This document shows positions 35,799-46,677 of a DNA stretch of 64,000 nucleotides, in pieces; positions within the stretch are counted from its first letter, which is position 1, and each line of letters opens with the position of its first letter. The DNA comes from Epiperipatus broadwayi (lineage: Eukaryota > Onychophora > Udeonychophora > Euonychophora > Peripatidae): contig JAQFVV010000182.1 in NCBI GenBank assembly GCA_028023455.1, positions 1,424,001-1,488,000 of the forward strand, written 5' to 3'. The notes beneath the pieces are model-generated. The model searched no databases, had not been told where the DNA came from, and saw only the letters and a list, made by a program, of their open reading frames with translations. The position numbers and the translations under genes are program-made.

Positions 35799-35974
35799 TT
35801 ATTGGATAGTAGGCACTAGATGGGCATTTTATGCACAAGCCTTCTAGCATCCATTGATTATTGTGGCTTGCACTGAGTGGCAATACTGTATGGAGAGTTT
35901 TGCTATTTTAATAACAGTTATAAGCAAGCTTAAGAAATGGTGATCATGTGATGTTTATTGGCTTATAAATAAAT

Positions 35975-38560
35975 TGCTTGGTTAATAAAAATAGTATTTA
36001 TTAAAGAAAATTTTAATTAAATATTAACTAAATGAATATTCTAAATTGCTCTGTAGATATATATTTTATTTATTAAGGAATAAATAAAGGTGTGTGTGCA
36101 AATGGAAAATATTAATATGCTAAAATTACTCCAGAAAAAAAACAGCTAATTAAATTAGTTCTGAAATAAAACTTACTGAAATAACAACAGGCTAATTTTC
36201 ATGTTAATGAAATTTACTTTATGCAAATTAGCCAAAGTGATAAAAGAATCTGCAGAAGTATTAAGCAGTGTTGTCAGTGCAGACTGTAAAATGTTACAAG
36301 TAAAACAAGAATAAGAACAAAAATAAATTAATGGAAAGTTAAACTAGTAATGAGAAGTTGCTCTATAAATGAATAAAAAAGAGCTCTAGTCAAGAATCTA
36401 TTCGGTCTATCTCTGATATAATGTGTGTGAGCCATAAGGTGCTCACAGGAAATAAAGAAACTTTATATATATATATATTAATCTCTAAGTAGATAATAGA
36501 TCTAAGTGATCTTACATTCAACTAGCAAACTAGCCAATTGAACCATTAATCTAATAGCAATTATTATTATTATTATTTTTATTATCATTATCATCATCAT
36601 CGTCGCCGTCATTATTACTACTATGACTATTATTTCAGAGTAAATAAACTCTCGAAGTTTTATTAAACATTTGTTGTTTTCATTATTTATTTGTATATAA
36701 TTATTCAGCTGCCAACTGACTGCTTGGCTCTGAATACATTATAAATATAATACACTTGATTTTCTGTTTGCAGAATAACTTACTCTTGATTTTGAAATAA
36801 TTTTATCAAAAAAAAATAATTATTGATACAGAATGTTTGAATTTTTGTATATATTGCATATATCCTTTCATTTAATTAATAAAATATATATATGAAATTA
36901 AATATGTACATGCGACTGTAATCCAAATAAATTAATTTATTTATGCGTGTGTGTGTGTGCGTGTAAAAATATATCAATAAGTTTAAACCAAGGAAAATAA
37001 CCAACTAATCACTTATGCTTATCCTTTTTTTTTTATTTATTATGCTTGATACATAAAACGAAATATCCAATATCAAAAAAATTAAAATAGTTTTGAATAC
37101 CTTTAGTATCGTAGTGACATCTATTGTGAATAAAAAATATTAGAATATTGTAAGTATTAGTTTTATATATATATAATTGTGCAAATCTTTATTAACACGC
37201 AAAGAAAGAAATAACATATATATATAAGTAATAATATAGGTGTCAATCATCCATTACACTTTTAAACGCCAATACGAATTTCAGCTCTAATATTTTTGTA
37301 TAAATTTAACGTATGACATTCTATACGTATTTCATTGCACAATATTTAAAATTTGAATGACTGAAGTTACGAATCTGAATTCGTTGAAATTAATTTTAAA
37401 TTAAATATGTTGATTAATTTAACTGTTACATATACAACTTTAGCATTTTCTTATTAGTGTAGAAATAAATGTTTTCCTGATGGTAAATTTGCTTTTTAAC
37501 TGACAATGTATATATAAATAAAAAAAAGAATTTACATTTATATTTAAAAAAGAAGAAAGGAAAGATCAGGAAGATTATTTATAGTAGGAAGATTGATAAT
37601 TCATTGTTACAATAATTTATAGTTATCTCTTTCAGAATACACTATGTGATAAATATTCCTTGGGGTTTTTTTAGAATTGAAGATATGGATTATCGGTGAA
37701 AAAATATATATATTTTAAAAAAAAAAAAAATTAGAATTTTATTTTGACTCGAGTATGTGCGAAGATTTTTTTTATATACAAAAAAAAAAGGGGGCATTTA
37801 AAATGTAACCAAGTATCTCTCTCTTACAACATTCTAAGTGGTCACTAGCTGCACATAAATGTATCTAAATCATACCTTTTTTAAAAATAATGTTATTTTT
37901 ACTGTATTGCTATCAAATTAAAATGTTTTAAGGTAGTAAGTGATAGACAGATGTAAGCCATATTTATCTTGATTATATTAAGTTTTTGTCAAAAATAAAC
38001 TGATCTTCAGACCAGTTAGTTATATAAATACAATATTTGTAGTCTAGGAGTTCAGAACGCATGATTATAGTATTGTAATATTCTTAATTAGCGAGAGTTT
38101 TTCCAGACGGATTTTAGATTAGCCAAAACACACAATGTAAGGTTATGAAAATAGTTGCACTTTTCAAAATGGTGATATTGTGTTCCCCTGCCTATCTCAC
38201 ATAATTGACATCATTATCATTAATTATATGCACAAGCTTTTACAAATTAGTCCACTTATTTTATTCTACATCTAAAATACTCATTACTACTTTTCTTCTT
38301 AGGATTAATTATTGAGTTCAATCTTCTATATTTGAAAACTCTTTCCAATATACATTTCACAAATTCTTTTATCATGAAAAAGTGCCTAAGATATTTTTTA
38401 TTCTAATTTTCTCTGTAAATTATGTTTTTTAATTATTCTTTATAACACTTTTGTATTGCTGATCTTAAGCTATTCTTTTATTCCAATACCTAGTTCTGCA
38501 ACATCCTATACTCTCCTGTTCCCTTTATCTAATTGTCCACATCTTATATGTAATGTGAAT
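35975..38560. other. AT-rich stretch with microsatellites, no recognised gene
   Basis: 36560-36620 is a compound ATT/ATC/ACT trinucleotide tract. TG repeats lie near 36945-36962, and TA runs near 36465 and 36870. No coding similarity noticed. Confidence 0.45.
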
Positions 38561-38565
38561 TCAAT

Positions 38566-38746
38566 TCACTAGTAGCTAAGGAGTTGCTAAGATTTTAGAA
38601 TTGATATAGATACTCTTAATAAAATTCATCTTTCACATAAAGAAATAGATAAATTGCTACAAGTTTTTTTGGAAGAGCTGATCGATTAATGAAAGAAGAA
38701 TACATGGTGCTGAACTTGCTATAAAGTCTAATTTAGTATTTTCTAT
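38566..38746 (+). pseudogene. LINE endonuclease N-terminal part, left of the Gypsy insertion
   Basis: Broken frames read LVAKELLRF, IDIDTLNKIHLSHKEID and HGAELAIKSNLVFSI, matching the order ELA-IDI-LSET-...-GVGFAIK-LV of a LINE AP-like endonuclease. The element resumes at 49279 with the next part of the same domain, so the 10.5-kb Gypsy element interrupts it here. Confidence 0.6.
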
Positions 38747-41315
38747 TGAAACAGTAAGATTCGTATTCGAATCTTAAGTTTCACCTTTTTCTGTCGTCTC
38801 TCACTGACCGGTCTATCCCGCCAAATTTAAACTTTTTGATATCGAATTGTGTGTGTAACAATATTAAAAATGTATAAATATATGTAGAATTCAGCATAAA
38901 CACGCACACATTTCGATCTCAAATTAAACGCAATAAATAGGGATAAAATAATATAATTTAGATTTCTTTTAGTTATATGATTTTGTATAATTTTAATCAT
39001 TTATTTTGGATTATAAAGTTCGTATTTATTGCTTTGTTTAAATTTCATTTAATAATAATTCTAAAAAAATCTGATGTAATATTTAATTAAAAGTTAAAAT
39101 AATCTTATGTTCCCTTTTTGTTTTTGAAATTTAAAAGCATCGGTCAGTGATAGATAATAGATTAATTAAAGAAAAATTCCCCAAAATATAATTAGTAAAT
39201 GTAAAATGTAAACAATAGAACGGCAGCTTTCTTTAATTAAAAACCAACAAAATGTGTTGATTATCCTCAGGGCAGATTAAATAGAACCTAAAAATACCTT
39301 AACAAAAACGTGAGAGATCAAGATAAAAAAAAAGGCCATCTTAGACTTGCTGGAGACATTCACTTAAACTTTAGCTTTGCTCTTGATCACTGAGAGTCTC
39401 CAAAAATATAAAAATAATTTGTTCCTGCCAAGGTATGACCGAGTAAAGCACCTAGATTATTCTCCATCGGGAGATGGCCTATCGGATGCTGAACTTTCCA
39501 TTGCCCGTCATAAATTCACCATGAAGATCTGCTGCCTGAAATAAATGAAAAAGCTGCTGCTGCTGTGAAATTAAATGAAATATCTAAATACAAGAAAGAC
39601 TTGCCACTCGTGAACTTTTTGCTGCTAAACTAATGGAATCAGAAAACTTCTTATAAAACAGGTACCTGTCTGTGTTCAAACTCTAGAGTACTCTAATAAT
39701 ATGCTATAGCTCTTCTTCATAATACTTATCTAAATTATAAAATGTAAAAACTACCATATGTATAGCTAAAACTGAATAATTAACTTAATGTGTAAATTTC
39801 TCTACTAATCTAGCTTACCTCATTCTATCTTGGGTGCGTATTTCTATAATCTACATTTCTATCTATAGTTATTATTTAATTATTGCATGCTCATAATTAT
39901 TTCAATTTTCAAAGTTTAAATCTATGATCGCTTAAAACAATGAATGCGTGTCAAATTTTCATTAATATTTACTTTCTTTAATAACTTAACTTTCATATAA
40001 ATCGACACGCATTCAATGCTTCATTTATTGTAATGCAGGGGTCTACAACTTCGCAAATGGCTGACGTATTAGTTATAATAATTCCCAATTTATATATATG
40101 TTTTGTATTTACTAAATCATCATGAATAATTCCAGAAAATTACATTTCTTTGAGAGTCGCCAACGTTCTTTAATAAATGTTGATAATGTAGGACCAAGTT
40201 AGAAATCTGTTGAAATCTCATCATAATCGTTTATACAGTATACATGTGTTACGTTTTAGAGACGCGATGATCTATTCCGCCGTAAATATTCCGGATTCTT
40301 CAGGGTTGAAATTAACCCCCGTCGTCCTACACAAGCGGACATAATAAATGCTCCCGTAGGATTTGACCTGTCATGCAGCCAGCTGGCAAATTGTGACACG
40401 TACCGCTTGTCCCTGGTTATGCTTATGTGACACCTTACTTCGTCGGGCCATGGCAGAGACCAGTCCGACAGTTTTATAAACTCATTCGCAGCATTGCAGT
40501 TTCAATATACTGCCATTCCATATCGCCTTTCCAAAGCGTACCATGTGTTCCTTTGCTCAATTCTATTATTCTATATATCACTCCGCCGCTGCATTATCTG
40601 CATAATTCACTCTCAAATAAATGTTTGCCCTTAGTCATAAGATAAATATTTTAATTAAATAAATATATGTCCGCCGCTACTCTTAAATCTTACTTTAGAC
40701 TCTTGCATTGCAAAGGTATAAATTCCCCAAGGCATGCATTAGAAATACTTACTCGAGAATTTTAGGTAGCTAGATTACGCCTTCAAATAAATGTATTCCT
40801 TTTGTAAACATTACAGTATCGGAAATACCGCTACTGAAATCCTCAATATAAAATAATGTCTAAATAAATAAATGTATTCTTTAAAATATAATCATGTCGC
40901 AAATCCCGCTACTGAAGCTGTTAGTCCATAAAATATTATTAGATTGTTTTATTAAAATGTATTAATAAATAATTTTAAACTATACGTCTGCAGTTACGTT
41001 TCATTTATTCGATACCCATTCTATATAATATTTCCTCGATTATGTAAATATGAATGTTTAATTAATATTAGTTTGATTATTGGCTAACTCGAGAATAAAA
41101 TCATGAGTCTCTTGCATATCCCTGACCACCGTGCCTAAGGAAATATTTACTAATGTCGCATCAGATGCGTTGTTTCGTGGATTGTATTGTGGAACCGATA
41201 AACTATGTTCGAACTCAGTACCACAGGTGGCTTCGCTACTCGATGGTGCTGCTGTTCTGTATGGTGGTCGAATTCTGCACTATGTTTACGAGTCACACGT
41301 TTTCTGACCGTTACA
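38747..41315 (+). repeat. 5' LTR of the Gypsy element
   Basis: Starts TGAAACAGTAAG and ends CTGACCGTTACA; matches 46678-49278 throughout. 2.57 kb is unusually long for a Gypsy LTR. It contains a GC-richer block at about 40255-40480 and has no long reading frame. Promoter elements were not identified with confidence. Confidence 0.95.
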
Positions 41316-41339
41316 TAGTTAAATTTTTTTTTTAGCGTT

Positions 41340-41362
41340 TGGCGCTTTCCAACGTGGAGCTT
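41340..41362 (+). promoter_or_regulatory. Probable tRNA-Lys primer-binding site
   Basis: TGGCGC, then TTT, then CCAACGTGGAGC, lies 24 bases after the 5' LTR. Apart from the TTT insertion and one base, it is complementary to the 3' end of animal tRNA-Lys(CUU), whose complement begins TGGCGCCCAACGTGG. The insertion may mean the site is damaged in this copy. Confidence 0.55.
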
Positions 41363-41985
41363 TCGATACAAAAAACCCATATATACCCTGAGCAAAATAT
41401 AACGCATATAAATTTCTTTTAGCGTTCGTTACTCGAGTTAGCTAATTATTCTATATATATACGATTTTGTTTTGATAAAAATAATGAAAAAAAATAAATC
41501 GAGTGAAATAATGTGGGTCGAGTGAATGAAAGGACAGCAGGCGTAATAACAAATTTAAGGAAAGCAGGGATGTGTGTGTAATTTAAGAAGGAACGAAAAT
41601 ACTCGGATCTAATGAAATATTTTGCTTTATATATATATGTCAAGAAAAAAAAGTAATCAGTCGTTAAATGAGAAAGCAAGTAGCATTGAATTTTTTTTAT
41701 TAAAACACCGTTATATATATAGCATAGACAGCAGAAGCTTGTTATATATGTTAATAGTAAATATTTTGTTAAAGTACAAATATATATATCATAGACAGCA
41801 GTAGCTTATTATACGCGTAACCAGTAGTTCGCTATAATATATATGTTAAATATGTTAAACGCAGCAATATAGAGATAGGGCAATGTAGAGTAGGTGAGGG
41901 CAGCGAAAGAGTGTTATAGGGCCAATATACCGGTGGGGAGTAGTCAAATGCTAGTAGTATAAAATAAATAAATCACATTAAGAAA
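41363..41985 (+). other. Untranslated leader of the Gypsy element
   Basis: About 620 bases between the primer-binding site and the gag start, with two similar segments around 41710-41750 and 41780-41815 (ATATATAGCATAGACAGCAG and ATATATCATAGACAGCAGTA) forming a short diverged direct repeat. No frame longer than 60-77 codons that looks coding. Confidence 0.55.
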
Positions 41986-44037
41986 ATGGAATCAGAAAAT
42001 ATTGATATACAGCAAGTAGATTTATCTGAAGCTTTGGAGTCGACACCCGAGCGAAGGGAAGCTCCGCAACAATACAGAGGATCAATGGACTTAAATTTCA
42101 AGTTCATGGAGGAAATACTCAGACAGAGTATGCAAGAAATGAAGGAAATGTATGAGGAGGAGATGAGAAAAAAAAGAGATGAAGAATCAAAACAGAGACA
42201 GGAAGAAGAAAAGGTGAGAGTTAGAGAGTATCAGGAAATTCAAAAATTTGTCTTGAGAGAGTTAGGAATGATAGCAAACGAATATAGAATAACCCAAGTC
42301 AATAAAGAGGGGGGAAATATAAGGACAAAGGAGGTTAGACCTCAAAGCTACTTAGGAGAGATTATTCAGATAAAAATCTTTAGAGGAGAGACAGGAGAAA
42401 ATCCTCAAGCCCACTTAGAGAGCTTACAAAGTTTCTTTCAAGTGCATAAGGCAGAAGCAGGTGAACAGATAGCTATTGCCAGTTACCATTTACAGGGCTA
42501 TGCCAAAGACTGGTGGGATATGGTGAAATGGAAACCTAAAACTATAGAGAAGTACACAGATGCGTTAATGAAACAATATTGGAGCGACAAGCATCAAATT
42601 GATATCTACAACATGCTCTGTCATGAAAAATACGGAGCAATACCCCGAGAAACACATGCTCAGTTTTTCCTCCGCCAAGCAAACCGATTTAAATCTCTCA
42701 TGATGTTCGCATTGGCAGATAGACATATCATTGGAACGATTCAACAAAATATGCCAGTAACTACCCAAAAGCTGATGATCGTAAGTTGTATCAAAGACAT
42801 TGAAGAGATGGGAGAATTTCTTGTGGTTTTAGATGATAGCCATTGGTCTGAAAGTCTAGTAGATCACGAATGGGAGCAGGAGACCAGACAACAGCAATCA
42901 GCGACTACTAGCAATCATAGTGAGAAAGAAAGAAGCCAAATGGCAATTCGATCAAGCGGGACTTCAGTAAAAGATTACCAGTACCAGCATTCATCTTGCC
43001 AGCAGCTGAGAGTAGCGGAGATGACTAACCTAACGTCAGTCATCCAGGAAGAGGATCCCACTTGGGGACTTCAGATTGGCCCTTGCCCAATTATTAATAC
43101 AAGAATCGGGGCCTCAGTTGCACAAATTCTTCTTGACACAGGCAGCCAGATTTCCTGTGTTTCTAGAGAGTGGTTAACAAATTACGAAAAACATGGACTC
43201 ATACCCAGGCTCCCCGCTCGCCCAATCCAAATGAAGCTGGCTGATGGGAGGACGACCAGAACTGAAAACTATCAAGTCTGGTTGGAAATATTGATAGGAG
43301 AAGCCAATGCAGGACACGCCTTCTTAGTGATAAAAGGACTAATTCAGGACGTGATAATTGGGTCTGACTTCTTAACCCAACATGAATGTATCCTGGACTA
43401 TAAAAAAAAGATACTAACTTTCCAGCAGGAGCAGATTAGTTTTGATACAAATAAACAAACTGAAGAAATCCAATTAAGATGTCTGGAGGCCATTCCTGAT
43501 GAGGATATCCAAGAGAAAATTATGGGATCATCGTTAGACAAGGTAGAGGACCAATTCCAGTTACAAAAATTACTTATGGAAAATCGTACAATATTTTCTC
43601 AGGTCCCAGGTGAAATTAGTGATTACGTCCATCGGATACGAGTAAAAGAAGAGACGCATTTCCAGACCCGCACATACCCTATCCCATTTCAGTATCAAGA
43701 AGAGGTGAATGCTCAAATTAAGCAGATGATTGACTGGGGTGTAATTGAAAAGGGGTCATCACCCTATAATAACCCGTTAGTCGTAGTCAAAAAGAAAGAT
43801 GGAACCATACGATTGTGTCTCGATGCTAGGACATTAAACAACATTACTATACCTGAGCGGGACATCCCACCACCCATCCAAGAAACATTTATCAAGTTGA
43901 CTGCTAAGAATATTTTCTCTACCCTTGACCTAACTTCCAGTTACTGGCAAATGGCTCTCCACCCCAGGATCGAAAATATACCACGTTCAGATACAATGGG
44001 CAAACCCACATGTTTAAGAGAGTACCTTTTGGGCTGA
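41986..44037 (+). CDS. Gypsy gag-protease-RT (5' part of pol), 683 residues
   Basis: One frame fuses gag and pol. Residues ~35-90 are a charged coiled coil. The capsid-like region (~125-285) contains HLQGYAKDWWDMVKW and YWSDKHQIDIYN. No CCHC zinc knuckle is visible between gag and protease. The protease active site is ILLDTGSQISC with the aspartate at residue 384, followed by VIIGSDFLTQH. The RT begins around residue 560 (FQEEVNAQI-type region, then VIEKGSSPYNNPLVVVKKKDG, LDARTLN, FSTLDLTSSYWQMAL). The frame is lost near 43970 by a one-base indel just after the ALHP motif; the RT continues in another frame until 44100. The start at 41986 (AAGAAAATGG) is the first ATG of the frame and has a good context. 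Confidence 0.9.
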   Translation: MESENIDIQQVDLSEALESTPERREAPQQYRGSMDLNFKFMEEILRQSMQEMKEMYEEEMRKKRDEESKQRQEEEKVRVREYQEIQKFVLRELGMIANEYRITQVNKEGGNIRTKEVRPQSYLGEIIQIKIFRGETGENPQAHLESLQSFFQVHKAEAGEQIAIASYHLQGYAKDWWDMVKWKPKTIEKYTDALMKQYWSDKHQIDIYNMLCHEKYGAIPRETHAQFFLRQANRFKSLMMFALADRHIIGTIQQNMPVTTQKLMIVSCIKDIEEMGEFLVVLDDSHWSESLVDHEWEQETRQQQSATTSNHSEKERSQMAIRSSGTSVKDYQYQHSSCQQLRVAEMTNLTSVIQEEDPTWGLQIGPCPIINTRIGASVAQILLDTGSQISCVSREWLTNYEKHGLIPRLPARPIQMKLADGRTTRTENYQVWLEILIGEANAGHAFLVIKGLIQDVIIGSDFLTQHECILDYKKKILTFQQEQISFDTNKQTEEIQLRCLEAIPDEDIQEKIMGSSLDKVEDQFQLQKLLMENRTIFSQVPGEISDYVHRIRVKEETHFQTRTYPIPFQYQEEVNAQIKQMIDWGVIEKGSSPYNNPLVVVKKKDGTIRLCLDARTLNNITIPERDIPPPIQETFIKLTAKNIFSTLDLTSSYWQMALHPRIENIPRSDTMGKPTCLREYLLG

Positions 44038-44101
44038 TAAATAGCGGGGCTGGCCTCATGAGGTGTTTGGACCAAGTATTGTCAGAAAGATTTAAAAAAA
44101 A
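44038..44101 (+). pseudogene. Out-of-frame RT segment
   Basis: Reads in a third frame from about 43965 through VPFGLINSGAGLM to an A8 run at 44094-44101, where a second shift restores coding in the frame of the next entry. The two shifts bracket the FG.(I/S)N(S/A) part of RT motif 4. Confidence 0.8.
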
Positions 44102-45160
44102 TTGGTATGTTATGTAGACGATGTAGTAGTTGCGTCTAGAGACATTGCAGAACATCTGGAGGATTTAAAACAATTTTTCGATGAGTGCACCCAGAAAAAT
44201 ATAACTGTTAATTTAAAAAAAAGTTTTTTCGCATTGAGGGAAATTTCCTTTTTAGGCCATATTGTAAATGGTCAAGGAATTAGGGCTCACCCTGACAAGG
44301 TCTCAGCTATTGAAATTTTTCCTAGGCCCACGAACAGAAAACAAGTTCGATCATTTCTGGGCCTTTGCAATTACTATCACAAGTTTTACCCCCATTTTGC
44401 CAAAGATACATCATCACTAGTAGAATTGATAAGACCTCACCACCTATGGGAATGGATGAAGACCCATGAAGAAGACTTCAGTCGAGTAAAGAGAAGATTT
44501 TTAGAGACTGTGATGTTATACTACCCAGATTTTACCCGTCCCTTTTATTTGCAGACTGATAGCAGTCAGAAGGGATTGGGCGTGGTCCTATTTCAAGTCA
44601 ACCAAGAAGGCCAACACCAAATACTATATTTTAGCAGTCGTACTCTCAAAGGAGCCGAAAAGAACTACACAGTGACGGAACAAGAGACACTAGCAATCGT
44701 GTGGTCATGCAATAAGTTCAAGCAGATGTTGCTGGGTTCAGAAGTGATTATCATTACTGACCACCGGTGTCTCGAATTCCTAAATAAAAGTTACCTGAAC
44801 AATGACCGCCTCATCAGATGGAGTCTTTCACTTCAAAGATTTCATTATAAAGTCGTCTACTGCCCTGGGCCTGAAAATACAGTGGCCGATATATTAAGTC
44901 GACATCCTATAGAACTGGAGCCACACAACCCCATAATAAGTGATCAGCCATTGGTAATTGCAGCAATGGTATTGGACCAGGAGATGGAACACAAGTTAAA
45001 GAACCTTCAGCATTGGCAAGAGCAGCAGCCGCTATATAAAAAGCTGATCCAAATTGTACAACAGCAAGGAAATCCAATACAAGGCTGCTCAACAACCTCG
45101 AGGAAAGAAGCTATACCGGATAAGAAATGGGTTGCTGCAGTAGCAGATTGTGGGCGATAA
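44102..45160 (+). CDS. Gypsy RT C-terminal half and RNase H (frame-disrupted)
   Basis: The catalytic YVDD lies at 44111-44122, followed by VASRDIAEHLEDL, NLKKSFFALREISFLGHIV and FLGLCNYYHKF (RT thumb). RNase H starts near residue 148 (LQTDSSQKGLGVVLFQ), with TVTEQETLAIVW and ITDHRCLEFL carrying the expected acidic residues, and ends with FHYKVVYCPGPENTVADILSRHP. The first codon of this frame is TTG; it is not a real start but a frame entry after the A8 run. After RNase H the frame runs into the linker before the integrase and stops at 45160. Confidence 0.88.
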   Translation: MVCYVDDVVVASRDIAEHLEDLKQFFDECTQKNITVNLKKSFFALREISFLGHIVNGQGIRAHPDKVSAIEIFPRPTNRKQVRSFLGLCNYYHKFYPHFAKDTSSLVELIRPHHLWEWMKTHEEDFSRVKRRFLETVMLYYPDFTRPFYLQTDSSQKGLGVVLFQVNQEGQHQILYFSSRTLKGAEKNYTVTEQETLAIVWSCNKFKQMLLGSEVIIITDHRCLEFLNKSYLNNDRLIRWSLSLQRFHYKVVYCPGPENTVADILSRHPIELEPHNPIISDQPLVIAAMVLDQEMEHKLKNLQHWQEQQPLYKKLIQIVQQQGNPIQGCSTTSRKEAIPDKKWVAAVADCGR

Positions 45161-45286
45161 AATTTACTGGAAAATCTTGGTACCACCTGACCTCAGAAAC
45201 CGTCTCATCATGTATATGCATGGTTTGATATAAAAACAGAAGAAGCTATAAGATGACAATTTCACTGGCCAAAGCTATATGAAGAT
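45161..45286 (+). pseudogene. Damaged integrase zinc-binding (HHCC) region
   Basis: Reads in mixed frames. LIMYMHG supplies one histidine. The GHFG-type segment with the second histidine is missing or deleted near 45228. A TGA lies in the IR.FHWP stretch at 45253-45255. The two cysteines (KKCAICARDKPP) are in the next frame at 45305-45330. Confidence 0.7.
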
Positions 45287-46201
45287 GTGATGGATACCCT
45301 CAAGAAATGTGCTATTTGTGCAAGAGATAAACCACCAAATAGAAACTTTAGTGGAGTAGGTGCCTCTATCATTCCGTCCGCACCAAATGAAATACTTGCG
45401 ATTGATCACTATGGCCCATTGCCATCCTACCGTAGATTCCGTTACTTACTTGTAACTTATGATCTATTCTCAAAATATGCTTGGGCCTATCCTGTGATGC
45501 GAGCAGATTCCCATTGCGCAATTCGAGTGTTACAAAAGTGTCAATTCATCAAGATTGGAAGATCGATCACCATCCTTTCGGACCACGGATCGGCCTTTAC
45601 ATCTCAAGAATGGAAGACTTGGTTAAGGCAGCAGAACGTTAAACATATTCTGACCTCAATTCGAAATCCTCAGTCTAACCCATGTGAACGGGTTATGAGG
45701 GAAATAAACCGACTATTTAGGACCCATGTTCACCAAAATCACAAAAGCTGGGTAAATCAAACTGAAAAGATTTTTCAATATATCAATGGAACCATCAATG
45801 AGGCCACTGGCATGACGCCAACACGTTTGCATTTTGGTAAAGTGGACTCATTACTGATCAAGATGCCATTACCCATGGATGAATGTGAAATCAATATTGA
45901 AACTGACAGATGCAAGGCACACCGCCACCTTACAGAAAGGGCAGAATGGAAATTACGAGCAGATCGGAGAAGCCAACATTTCCAGGTCGGGAACTATGTT
46001 TGGGTACGGAACTCTCAACAAAGTAACCGAGATAAAAGAATATATAAAAAGTTCTTTCCTTTGTACCGGGGACCCTTTATAATTGATCACACATGTGGCC
46101 CAAATACATATTTATTAAAAGATGGAGATACCATAAAAGGGACATACAATGCCTGTAATCTCAAACCATGTAGGTATTATCCACCTGACCCAGGGTTGTA
46201 A
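45287..46201 (+). CDS. Gypsy integrase, 304 residues
   Basis: Starts inside the zinc-binding domain (CAIC). The catalytic core has all three acidic residues: D40 in EILAIDHYGPL, D99 in ITILSDHGSAFTS and E134 in NPQSNPCERVMREI. Residues ~225-300 form the C-terminal domain with WVRNSQQ and a GPY/F-like YRGPFIIDHTCGPNTYLL, ending in NACNLKPCRYYPP. No chromodomain follows. This frame is intact, unlike the upstream pol frames. The first ATG is an artefact of the upstream frameshift; in an intact element it would be part of a continuous pol. Confidence 0.9.
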   Translation: MMDTLKKCAICARDKPPNRNFSGVGASIIPSAPNEILAIDHYGPLPSYRRFRYLLVTYDLFSKYAWAYPVMRADSHCAIRVLQKCQFIKIGRSITILSDHGSAFTSQEWKTWLRQQNVKHILTSIRNPQSNPCERVMREINRLFRTHVHQNHKSWVNQTEKIFQYINGTINEATGMTPTRLHFGKVDSLLIKMPLPMDECEINIETDRCKAHRHLTERAEWKLRADRRSQHFQVGNYVWVRNSQQSNRDKRIYKKFFPLYRGPFIIDHTCGPNTYLLKDGDTIKGTYNACNLKPCRYYPPDPGL

Positions 46202-46677
46202 AAATATTAGACTCTTAGGACGGATTAAATGTATATGAGAATATTAAAACGAACTTGATATAATGAACTTGGTTGAATGGATTGTACTTTAGTCAAATAG
46301 GGTTTTGGATAGAAATTTTATTATATATATTATTGTTTTAATTACTATTACTTTTAAAATTTTTTTTATATTATACTAACTAATCCTATTCTAAGAATTT
46401 TGTTTTATATATATATATATTCAGTTTAACTAATTATTTCTATGATTTTAACCAGACACAGCCAAATTAGGCCATTTTAATTCAACTATAAATTCTAGAT
46501 CCGGGTATATAAATTGTTCGTTGCTTCATGTAATCTCTGCTTTCTATATTTCAATCTATCTGTACAAAAAGAAAATTTTAATTTTTTTTTCGTATTTAAA
46601 TTGTGTAATGTAAAATTTTTTTTCTCTTTCTTGCCTCCTTTGTTCTTCCTTAATTGTTCACAGGAAGTACGGGGAAA
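46202..46677 (+). other. 3' untranslated region and polypurine tract of the Gypsy element
   Basis: No env-like frame follows pol. The purine-rich GGAAGTACGGGGAAA (46663-46677) directly abuts the 3' LTR and is the likely plus-strand primer. Confidence 0.65.

Larger units (their letters stand above)
34930..35970. mobile_element. Penelope-type terminal units in inverted plus direct arrangement, without RT
   Basis: Three copies of one unit are fused. Copy 1 (34930-35312) is inverted. Copy 2 (35312-35517) is direct but starts inside the ribozyme motif. Copy 3 (35519-35970) is direct and nearly full length. Shared landmarks are TAATAGGATAGTGGTGGCTA, AACTGAGTTCARACCTATAT, AGATCCAAGGCACCTCA, the hammerhead core, GGCTTGCACTGAGTGGCA and TAAGAAATGGTGATCATGTG. 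A fourth, tiny inverted junction of this family is at 19333-19396. Mixed inverted and tandem terminal units with hammerhead motifs are a hallmark of Penelope-like elements. No RT or GIY-YIG frame lies between them, so this is a non-autonomous derivative or a retrozyme-like array. Confidence 0.7.

Noticed and set aside
34950-35960. CRISPR-like or satellite array
   Set aside because: The repeats are long, few, in both orientations and carry hammerhead motifs, so a Penelope-type terminal structure explains them better.
42565-44155. Minus-strand frames inside the Gypsy gag-pol
   Set aside because: Shadows of the coding plus strand.
46202-46677. An env gene after Gypsy pol
   Set aside because: Only ~475 bases, with no frame over 64 codons and no signal or membrane pattern of an envelope protein.
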